From: Acheta domesticus
Taxonomy: Eukaryota > Arthropoda > Insecta > Orthoptera > Gryllidae
DNA: 64,000 nt
Assembly (NCBI GenBank): GCA_031308135.1
Contig: JAHLJT010003656.1
Coordinates: forward strand, 54,786,724-54,850,723
Direction of reading: 5' to 3'
Within the stretch, counting starts at the first letter, position 1, and every line of letters begins with the position of its first letter. Under the pieces are notes generated by a model. It was not told the origin of the DNA. It saw only the letters and a list, made by a program, of their open reading frames with translations, and did no database searches. This document shows positions 38,101 to 50,100 of the stretch, one piece after another. Position numbers and translations under genes: made by a program.

Positions 38101-41100
38101 AGTTCTATCATTAGGAAGCCGGTAATTGTCAACATGCGAAAAACATGTCTTTCAAACATTACCAAGAAAGGCAGCGGTGAACGGCTTACTCCAAATAATT
38201 TATCCGATGATCGGCATTTGAAAAATAACTACTGCGAGAAAGTATGTGCCATTCTATAGCACCACTGGTTTATTTATATATTTACCGTTCCTTATTACAC
38301 ACGGGCAGAAAATATAAAGAAAAAATTTGGAGCGGTTTTTGAGAATTTTTTTTGTAAATTTGAATCTCAATTTACGCAAAAACTACTCTTTTTTCCAAAA
38401 CATGGTACATGACCTTATTTGAAGTGCTGATTTTGTAAAACCGACTTTGTCTGGGGCAAAAATCTCTATCTTCAATTTTGCCGTTTTTAAACAGTTTTTT
38501 GCAGTTTTCGAAAAATTGGACCTATCAACGGAAATGATACCTACGCCATTCCCTTCAACGTTCTTCGCACTATTCAACAACAAAATATAATCAAAAAATT
38601 TGGAGCCATTTTCTTTTAACTTTGAAAATCTCAAAATGGGCTTCATGTAAAGTACCCTCAAATACTAAAATATCGGCTTCAAATTCCAGAGGCCTTGAGA
38701 CCAGTAAAAACGATCGGGGAATATCAATTTTGAAGAAAATCTTCCGAACGGTTTAGGCGCTAGCGTTGACCACAGACGGACGTTTTGCCGTCAATCGATT
38801 TTGCAGTATGAAGAAGCAACAAATCATGGATTTTGACTACACCATGAGATAGAGGATTTTTTTCTAAATTTAAAAACAGGTTTTATCCACTTTTTCGTTG
38901 CCAGACCCCTGCTATAAGAGTTTTTCTGGCGAAAATTCCCTGTTTTCCGGCGCACGATTACATAACTCTCTTCTTACGAAGTATTCGTATGGCGAGGAAG
39001 TAAAAATCCATTTTGTAATTTTTGAAAACAACAAGGAATAGAACAATTGGGCGTTTATGTCATCTCGTAGAGTACATTTATGACTATCCCGACGAAATGT
39101 TCAAAGAAAATAATTGGAGCTGTTTTTGAGAATATCTTGTTTTTGTAATTTTTTGAATTTGCAAGTATTGCCCCAAAACAACTAAAATATTTTTAAAAAA
39201 TGTCTGATGTCCTTAATGAAAGAACTCACTATGGAAAGCAAATTTTATTCTCATGCGTCTCCTCAATTTTGTAATTGTTGGAGGATGCCGAAAAATATCA
39301 AAATTTTGCAGTTTTCGAAAATTCAGAGTTTACCGTGAAAAACCGATGTATTCCACCGTGTAAACCGATGTATTTTACTCTTTTCTTACAAGAGATTTAA
39401 AGAAAAAATTTGGAGCTGTTTTTGAGAAAATTTTGAAAATGTCCAGGGAGCTTCATGTAAAGTACCCCCAAATTTTGAAGAAAGTTTTTCAAAATTGCAG
39501 TGCCTCGAGTGGAGCCAGAATGACTGGGGTATATCTATTTTGGAAGTAAATCGTACTTATGGTTTGGGTACTTTTGGTGTTGACTGACAGACGGACGGGT
39601 AGATGGACATTTTGAAAAAAACTCTTTTTCAGCATGACCGTATCCCAGAACGTTTCCGTTGAAATTCTGAAATTGATTTTTCGCACCATTACATAACTTT
39701 CCCTCTGCAATGACTATTACTCCGTATGTATACCGGAAAGGAAAAAGTTAATATATTCCTTCGGCAATGCTCAGAAATATCCCCCAGTGCTTTGACTCTC
39801 TTAAAGCAAAAGTTTGTGACTTTTAGAAGAGAAATCATCAAGGGGCTGTTGTACAGTATCTAAGCTTGTTTCTGCACAAAAACAAAAGAAATCCTCATCT
39901 AATAGGGAAGAAAACAGTGATGTTTCCTTTTCCCAGCTTAAATGACTCGCTCTGTACATAAGAACAAGTATAATTCTTTTTCTAATATTAAGAAAATGTG
40001 TGTCGTTACTTCTAACACAAATATTTTTACAATTTCAGATTCTACAGAAAATGAAGAAGTAAATAGAAATATGCCTTTAGCAGTTAACTTGTTGACAGAA
40101 CTTGTTTTTATACATTCTTTAGTGGATGTTCAAGTAACCAAAATATCATGTATTGGAGTGTATGCTTTTGGAAATGGATGTCATAATCTGAAGATCAGTA
40201 GTATTAGATTACTATGTGGGGTAAGATGAAATAAATTCATGTTACAAAATGTGAGCATAATCGTAATATAAAATTATTTTAAAATAATTGTCAATTATGA
40301 ATTCTGGTATCTCTGAATTGAACTCTAATTTTGAAGGTAAGCTCTACAAAATCAAATGGAAATAGGAATGTAATTTGATTTTCATCAAAGAACAGTATAA
40401 ATTGTATGTGAGTATGAGGGAGAAGTATAATCTCTGCATTCTTTCTTGAGCTCCAGATTCTCATCTCCACCCTTTTACTATACAGAGTTGAATGATAATT
40501 CAAAGTTACAACCAACTGAGGCTAGCAACATTTGAAAAGTAGAAATTTTTGCTTCTGAGTAATAGAAATCTCATTTACATCAGTAAACAAACTTCAGATT
40601 CAATCTTTTAATATTGCTTACAAAACGGCAACAGCTGGCTCTAACTCCTACCACAACTAGCAAACAGAGAGCTCAACCAAACCTCCACATAGTAAAGCTA
40701 TATTTATGGTCAGAAGCAAAACAAGGGTCTGTTTCTCCGTTTCCCCAATGGTTCAGGGAAACACTATGCAAAATATGATTGGGGGTCATTGACCCAGAAG
40801 CTGAAGTACATGTTAAAGGCACAGTTAGTTTTTTTTTAAATAATACAATATAAATGTTAAATAATGCATTGTATATGATTAATAAATAATTGTTATTTAC
40901 CTTTTTGATAGTTTCTAATTGTATAGAAATAATTACGCATCAGAAAAGATTTTACTTGTCATTTAAACTTGTAAATCGATTTCAATTTTTTAATTTTCTT
41001 GGCAGTGCATTGTAAAAACATATTTTATGTGGATTTCTTGTAAAGAGATGTTGATATAGACATCTGATATGTTGATATGATTCTGACTACATCTGTTGTA

Positions 41101-44100
41101 ATTATAAATATATTGCTTGTTCCCACCCTTTAGTAAGTCAATTTTGAGTAAAACTATTGATTCACGAATAAATAGGCTAGGCAATGATAGATCACGAGCT
41201 CAATGCAGAGAATTTGCTGAAATCATGTGGATGGCATTTCCTTATTATTCATACAATCTTTTTCTCCAATCTAAAAGAATGGGTACTACCTATAGGATGT
41301 GCTTCCACCATCCATATCTCAGGCAAGAACGTGCATTCACAAATTACTTGTAATGTTCTGTTTGAAGGCTGACTGGATTTGGAAAAATTCTGAAAGTATC
41401 ATATATGTAATAAACTTAATAAAGGGTTCAGTTAATTTAAATAGATATTCCATTTGAATTGAGAAATCCAGAAATTTTATTACATGAACATCAGTTTTAT
41501 ATCTCTTCTTTTTCCCTTTATTTTCTCTTTTCAGGTTTTTTCAAAGTATGAAAGCCATCAAAGTACAATACTGAATGACATTCAAGAATATTCTGTTAAA
41601 TGTGGCAGTCATGACAAGTTAACTCCATCTTTTCCAATAAACACTTCTTCTAAGAACATAAGTGCGTTCTGTGTTCTTGTTATGAGTTTGCTTCAGAATA
41701 CTACTGTTTTGCCCAAAGAGTTGTGTGGAAGCAGCTTAAAATCATCTGAAGAAGTATGAACATAATTTTTGAACAATATTAAGTTTTAGTATTTTGTGGT
41801 TGGTACATTGATTGAAGTGTTCACATTATGCTGTAACCAATCTTCATCTGGTAACGAAAATTCAAGTGGATTAACACCACGTATTGGTACCCAACCATGT
41901 GTTTTATGAGCAGATCCTAAGCTGTGACATAATCTACATACGTAGGTCATTCAATAATTAAAGAGACAAATTGGTTTGGAGAAAAAACAGTGGGTACTTT
42001 TATGACTTTAAATTGGCATCTCTGGGATGAGCGTTGACCATCTGGAGGATCAGCATTATTGTGTTCATACCCTCAAAATAAGTTGAACGATGGCGAGTCC
42101 AGTTGAAAATTCCACATTGGTTTAACAGTGTTTCACGATTCATTTTGAACTTGCTGAATGTGAAAAACAACTAATATATACTAATGGAATGACTAAAGTT
42201 TATGGTGAAAGTTGTAACAACCAATTTTAACATGTGAACAGTTCAAAAATTGCTGAGACTCAATGACTGATAAACATCATTCTGGTCGCATCAGCAGGAA
42301 AATGTTGGCTGTGTTTGGGGTTGCTGTAGGTAGGTTTTTTGTGATTATCACAAAGCACAGCGTATAATAAACAGTCAATACTGCTTGGATATGCTTTTGA
42401 ACAAGGTAAAGCCAGTCATGAGAGAGAAACGTCATGGATCTCAGAGGAGAGGTGCGATTCTCCAGCAAAACAACGCACTTCCTCACATGGCTCAACAAAG
42501 CTGTGGAAACATCGACAAAATGGTTTGAGAGGTACTGCCTCACCCTCCTTAGAGCCCCGATTTAGCACCATCTGATTTCCATTTGTGCAAGTGCATAAAT
42601 GTTGATAAGGAGTAAATTAAAAAGTAGGGAAAATCCTGTTTTCTAAAAATAAACATTTATTTTTACAGACCAATTTGTGTCTTTAATTATTGAATGCCCC
42701 TCATATATCTCAAAAATCAATAAAGTTAATTTAACCATCTAAGAGGAGTTAGTCATCAAAAACAATCATTTGCATTTTTAATTATATGAAAGATAATGAG
42801 CTAAAACAAAGTATCTGAAATTATGCCTATATAAATACCATTGCTCAGTCCCAGCAAAATAAATTAAACCTGTTTGAGGTTAGCCTGAACAATCTAACAG
42901 AAATACATACAAAAACTGTACAATGTCATCATGTATATCATGTCGATAACCAAATGAGCATATAAAAGGGAAGTTATTTTGAAATCTGGCACTTTAATTT
43001 TATTAATGTAGATATTAATTATTATGTTACATCATTTAATATATTTCTTTTTCTCAATTAAAATTTTTGATTTAAAATGAGAAAATACCTTAAATAAAAT
43101 AGGTTTCTTCTTAGAATATTTTTTAAAAATATAAAAATACTCTCATCCTTAAAATTTTGAAAGTAATTTTTTCTGAAAAATATTTATCATTTCTAATTAC
43201 TGGTACCTGGTAGACCTACTTCCATAGCAAATTTCAGAAATCTCACTCAAAGCATTTTCAAGTTATAATTTTTTTGTCAAAAATAATGTTTTTTGAAGTG
43301 TGCCTAAAATTACAAAAACGTTTTTATAATATAGTAAAGCTTGTATACCAATTGAAAATGACTTTTTATAATTTAAATGGATTTAGTTTCAGACCTCTGG
43401 TTTGTACTAATGACTAACATTTTAAGAGTACTTCCAGTTCCAAGAGTTCCCATGCTAAAGTATGTAGGTTGTAGGAAAGTTTATAAACTATCATTGTCGT
43501 ATTTTGAAAGGTGTTCTTTAACTCTTTGCTAACTCTGTACTAGATTAGCTGGGCATCTCTGGCAGTGACAATTTTTTATATTGGACAATTTTCATGCTTG
43601 CTTCACAATTTCATATTAAAAAGAAATGTTAAAAGCAATAAAGATGTTGGACTTGTCTAAGCTTGGAAACAGTTACTTGAAAAAGTATTGATAAAAGTAC
43701 TTTTTTTAAAATTTGAATTTATTACATTAGAAGGTTTAACTATTACACCATGCAACAAAACCTTGTTTAAGTAAATGTTTTTGTTGTTTCTGATGCAGTA
43801 TGTTTCAAAACACTATGTAAACACAATTTTTCAAATGGGAAATTGTTTTTAAGGAAATGGCATCGATTTTCTTAATTTGAGGAAAATACATATATTTGAA
43901 ACCATGAATACTTGTTTACACATACCCATGAAACAAAACAAAAGAAATTCTTAAATACAATGTTTGGAAAAATGCAAATACAGTAAATATATATGACAAA
44001 AATATTATAGTACATGAAAACGTTCACATATCACGTACAGTGTGCTTAAAAATGTGTTGTCTTTCTACATTTCCTCTTGTACGTTAAATCACTCTCTCTG

Positions 44101-47100
44101 ATCAGTCCCCAGATATAATCACTAAGCATTCCCTCATTATACTGTCTCTGGTACCTTCTTTCAAACAATTATAAGTCCTGATGGAATCTTTCACCCTGTT
44201 CCTCTGAAAATTAATTTATAAGCTATTTCTTGTCTATATCGTTTTCTACGTTGGATATTAATTTGTTCCAGGATTGTTGGTGGGCTTATCTTACTATTTT
44301 ACGAGCCTAATTACGTTTCTTTTTATAGTTTGCTGCTCTGTTTTCTTTTGTAAATATTCTCTATATGTTTTTTGTTTCCATTTAGGGCATTCTCTATTTC
44401 CATATTCCATGTTCTGAGTCATGAATTTTTGTTGGAGAGCGTTTTTAGTTGGAAAGGTGATCTTTTGATTCTCGCCAAATACTTGACACTTCAAATTTCA
44501 TTTTTCTGTTTTCTCCTCTTATACCAGGCCTCACGAGTGAATCTGCAATATCCACATACAATATGTGGTGCCCAGTTCTTGTCTTGGGTGCTAGGCAGAA
44601 GATGTTAGGATCCTTTATTCTAGGCTTTACTGCTTTCGATCCCAGGAAAATTCCACACACATAACAAAAACAGTCTGGATTATGCTTTCAACAACGGGAA
44701 GATGCCATTATTCATCAGTTATGTGAATGTGAAACAGATAACATATAATTGGTTATAAAAAGCGACGAAACAATTATATAAAAGTAGGGATACCCAGTGT
44801 AGTTTAGTTGAGACTTAATTCATCCAAAACAAGCTTAAAATTCACTTAAACAAGAAAAAGGGTTTTTTTTGTTACATGGTGTTATCAATATGATGAAATA
44901 CTATGGTCAATATAATAAATCATGTCCGAAGGGGATACACGTTGAGCCGGAAAGGCTGTGTAATAATTCACAGTGTTCCAATACTGTAGTTGCCTTAAAA
45001 CCCAAGAACATGTTTTTTTCTAGAAATCTTCCAGAATATTCTGGTAAGATGTGTGTAAAAATAAGAGCCAATGAATTCATCTTGTCAAGAGCAATTGAAT
45101 GTGATGTAGGTGTCTTTAAAACTCCCAAAACTCGTTGTAAGTGCTTAACCCTCCCTGCCTGCATGGGCATGCATGCACACACTCACACATGCGCACAAGT
45201 ATGCACATGCACACACATGAACACACACACACAGGCATTGTTGCTAATTATTACAAAATTATGTTTAATTGTCATCAATCAGTGTTTAAAGTTGTGAAAA
45301 TTCAACAAAAAGATTCAAAGGAATCAAAGAAAGATTTTTTGTTATTCATGTTTTAGTTGCTTAGAAAATAAAACAGTTAAAGAAATCTCTTAAAATCTTC
45401 TGAATGGATCCTCCTCCTAAAAATGCGTAGTTCCCAACCAGAAGGCATGTTGAATGATATCTTATTTGTCTCACTTGGTGGACTGGAAGTGACAGTCAGG
45501 TGGATGTAGGTTGCTAGATTACTACATGAGGATTTAGATAGCCAAATGGCTAAAAGGGAAGCTTTGTAAAAGAAGTAAACTGAACAAATTCTCACATTTA
45601 ATTTAGTTTAGTTAAAAAGAATCTCTCACATTTTTTGAAAGGAAGAATGGAAGATGTAAAGAATAATTTATTTAAAATTTGTTTTCTGCTTTCTTGTTTC
45701 ATAGCTGTTGGTTTCATTGACTTATTGAAGATGTCTATAAATTTAATTTGTAGCATATTTTATAGTAATGAAAGTTTTGTTCTAGAAAAGTAATCCATAA
45801 AATGAAACATGTAACATTTTGCTTGACTAGAATTATATTTTGTTTTAAATTGATATTTGGTATTGCACAGATGTTTTGTTTAAATTTATTTAATTCAATG
45901 ACAGAATCATGAGGCAATATGTGATGGAAATATGATTTTTGTATGTTCTTATCAATAGATTCATTACAGCTTTCCTTTGATGAAGTAAATCTCTTAAGTT
46001 AACTGGAAGCAGGTTCTGGAAAGGAAGATAATAGTCATTTAGCAGACTATATTGCACATATGACGGTTGCAAGAGTGGAAAATCTGTACCACATGTAAAA
46101 TTTTCTTTTTTCCCTACAAGGGAAATTGTTTATCATCAACGGCAATACGAATTAACACATGTGATGTTTTTGAAATAATTGAGTGTACAATTGAATATCT
46201 TTAATCATATATAATAATAATCTTATATCTCAGATCACAAAGTTGAATCTTAATATATTGAAAAATATTTTATCTTATGATTAACTCATTTAACTTGTTT
46301 TCAATATTTCAGGTTGACTGTTTGAATATGAAAAATCTTGAATCTTTTATATTAAAAAAACACAAAAATATTCTGGTGTATTCTCATCTCGTTACAAATG
46401 AATTTTTGAAATGTTATATAAAACAAAATGGTTATAATTTCAAATATTATGAGGTGGCTTTTGCTGACTTCATACATGATCTATTAAGTGTTCTTGAAGA
46501 ACCTGATTGGCCTGTATCTGTGATTTTGTTATCTGCTATAGCAAAACATTTGGTGTGTGAACAAATTTAATTTTTTTATATTTTTTAAATTTATTTGTTG
46601 AAATATATGCAATTCCACCTTTTTTTTTAAAGGCAAATATTCTTCACAATGCAAGTGCAAGTCCTACTATTCTTACTGTATGTACTCGTTGGTTATGTGA
46701 GATAATGGTGAAAGTAAATAAAACTGCTCAATTATCTGAAAAGAATATTGAGAAACTTGATGAAATTATCTCCAAGACTCATAATCTTATGAAGTGTAAT
46801 AGTTATCCAACTGATTGTGTTAAGGAGGTGTGTATAATTTAATTGAAATTAATGGTAATGTTTGTGAATTAAAAATATACATCCAATTGTAAATGTAAAA
46901 TTTTTGTTGAAAATATATCTTGTATGTATTTATAATTATGCATTGTTTCCAAATTGATTAATCCTAGGTAGCCACAAAATTAATTAGTTTTAATATAAGG
47001 TTTATTAACAGTGTAGACTTCTGTGTCTAGAGTCAGTAGCTTCTTGGCTGTCTGGGAGACACTGCATCCTCAGGCAGAAATGCCCTGAGGCAAGTTCGGA

Positions 47101-50100
47101 GAATGTCAGCCAAAGTGTTGGCACCTGTGCCTAGGAAGCAGCATCTCCCGGACAGCCAAGTAGCTACTAAGATTTGTTGATGTTTTTCAATTTCCCCTTG
47201 TAATGCTATTTCCTTAAAACTATCTTAAAAAATTTAATAAATGTATACGTGAAGAGGTCTTTTCTAATGATGGAACTATTCGCACCAAGAGTCACAACTG
47301 CTTGTAGAAGAAGCAAAAATATTTGTTTCTTAATTCATGGGATATTCCCTTTAATACAATAATAGAGAATATGTGTAGTATACAAATCACTCAAAGTATA
47401 GTAAAAGAAAAGAAGAGATACAAAAAAATAAGAAAAATAATAAAATAATTAATTAATTAATTGTAAAACAAGAGTAACTGTCAACATTTATTGATTAAAA
47501 ATTAGGTTATTTACATGTTATAAAAATGTGTTGAGGAAATCTTAAAAAATATCTGTATCTTTACAACATTTGTTTGCAGCAGAAACTAATGTATTAAAGG
47601 TATCATTCATAAAGTATTCAGTTTTACCACTTTTAACATTAAATGTTTCTTTGGTTTTAGTGGCCTTTTTTGGTCCAAAAAGATCAGGATACTGTAGAAA
47701 GTCACAGTGAATGTCTTCTGATATAATTTTATGTTAAAAGATAAGATCACTTATAATTCTTCTGTCTTTAAGATAAGGAATTTCAAACTGTTTGTAATAG
47801 AGTATTCATGACAAATCTTCATCAATTGATTAGTGATTCCTGGCACGTCAACTGCTAAGGGCATTAGTCCCGTACTTGGCACCAAACTACCCCAGGTATC
47901 TCCCACCAGCAGGGCACAGTCCCAGCCAGGTTAAGCTGTAAGTTCCCAATTGGTCTCCTGACGTGTGGTAGTGTACTGCTATGTAAGTGTGTGTATATGT
48001 AAGGAGTGAGGACAGGACAAGGATGGGGAAGGAAAGTTTGTGTGAGGTCCATGGCCTTTTTGTTAGGGTACTGCTCTGGCATTCATCTGGTGTTAATTGG
48101 AGAAACAACGGAAAACTACTGATCAGAACAACTGGACGCTAGAATTTTCCTCCACAAAGCAACTGAATTCTACATAGCTATGAAGCTAGTGTTGAAAATC
48201 CTGCCACTGTCAGGACTCAGAACCCAAGTACCTCTTGGTCAGAAATACTGCAAAATCTTTATGTAGGCATATAATTTCAATAGGTAAGATTAAGTAAGTC
48301 AACCTATGGTTGACACTTTTCAGATTATCTATCGATTTTTGAATGTAAGGGGTCCAGCGAATGGCTACATACTCTAAAATTGGTCTAACGAGTGATGTGA
48401 AAAGTTATTTGATATTGTTAACAGAGGGAAATTGCAATGTATTTTGCAGTACGAAGCCGAAAGTTCTCAGGGTATTTTTAACAATAAAGTCAACATGCTC
48501 ATTAAAGAGAAGCTTACAATAAAAAATCACTCCAAGATCTTTCATAGTATCAACTAAAGATAGATTTGATATATTCAAAGAATGCAAATAATAAAGTATC
48601 CCTTTTTTTAGAAAATTAATATCAAAACATAATAGACAGAATGTAATATCATGTTAGCTGCTGGCTGTCCGGGAGAAACCTATACACAGGCCTAGAGCAC
48701 ATAACCTAGAGCATTTTTATTCTTCCCTTCTTTCTGATGTTAATAAGACCAACCTCTGGATGAACATAAGCTCACTGGAATGGCAGTTTGAAAGTGTATA
48801 TGTGTCTGTTTCTTTTACTTTAGAGTGAATAATGAAAAATAAGTTTCTATGAAAATTAGCTTCTAGAAACTTGTTTCTTAAAGCTCTTAATAAATAATAA
48901 ATTATGTTGAAACATAGTGGGAACATTTTTGTTGAAAATAGATGCTCTTCTCTATTTGCATGGCAGAATAAGTAGTATATATTGAAGATTTATACTACTC
49001 TACCTATCTAACCTATTTACAAGAAATGCTGGCTTTTCATTGACAATTGTAAATAATGCTCTCATGTTCTCTCTTGTATTCTATAGAATTGTTTTCTCTC
49101 TCTCCTTTTTACTTCTTTTGTGTATAGAAAGGATTGATTGTTTGTAATTCCGAGCGTGTCAACTAACTATGTCATTAGTCCCGTAAGTGTAGTGCGGGTT
49201 TTTTCTTCGGGAGGTGGCGGTGATCTTTCCCCGCTGGATGGCGACATCCAGCGCTGATCTACCGTCGACTAGCAGGGTTTTCCTCATACCAGGTGTCTCC
49301 CACCAGCGGGGCACCATCCCAACTGGGACAAGCTCTAAGCTCCCAACCAGTCTCCCGGCATGTAGTTGTGTAGTGCATGTGAATGTATTTGTGTAAGGGC
49401 TGAGGATAGGAGAATGAACAGGAAGGAAAGATAGCGCGCGGTCCGTGGCGCTAAGGAGGAAGGAAAGATAGCGCGTGGTTCGTTTGTTAGGGTACTGCTC
49501 CAGCATTTGTCTGATGTTGGTCGGAGAAACCACGGAAAACTACCGATCAGAGTGCCTGCCGCTAGAATTCTCCTCCAGACAGTGACTGAATTCAACTTAA
49601 TTGACAAGCTAGTGTCGAAAATCCTGCCGCTGTCGGGTCTCGCACCTAGGATCTCCTGGTCAGAGGGACTGCAGTGACATCAGTTGATGCACTGAGCCAT
49701 CTCTCCCGGTTGTAGAATGGAGAAAGTATTGTAACACCATAAGAAAGTACTGATTTTAACTTTCCCATATACTATACGTACGAACGTATATGGGGAAAGT
49801 TATATAATGCTGAGCGAAAAAACGGCGGATTTTCGGCAGAAAAATTCTTATTACAGGGCCCTGGTTACGAAAAAGTGGATAAATCCAGTTGCTAAATTAA
49901 GGGGGGAAAATCTCCTAACACGTGGTACAGCCAGAACCCCTATTTTGTGGGTGCTTGATACCGAGAAACCAATTGAAAGCAAAACGTCTGTCCGTCCGTC
50001 CGTCTGTGAATAACTCTAGCGACTAAACCGTTCAGCCGATTTTCTCCGAAATTGATACTCCCCGATCGATCTGAATGATCTCCTCGCAGCTCCTTGAATT

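Larger units (their letters stand above)
40221..41534 (+). other. SCC2-like intron 4
   Basis: Contains the dispersed repeat copy and the LINE fragment listed separately. The rest is unassigned. Confidence 0.6.
41754..46312 (+). other. SCC2-like intron 5
   Basis: Holds the mariner remnant and the decayed GERFHQD-type ORF listed separately. 42704-44045 shows nothing recognisable. The 142-codon plus-strand ORF at 44869-45297 starts MLHGVINMMKYYGQYNKSC and runs into a CA-rich tract. I do not recognise it. Confidence 0.5.

Noticed and set aside
44869..45297. 142-codon plus-strand ORF MLHGVINMMKYYGQ...
   Set aside because: No recognisable domain and its 3' part is a CA-rich repeat; cannot be supported as a gene.
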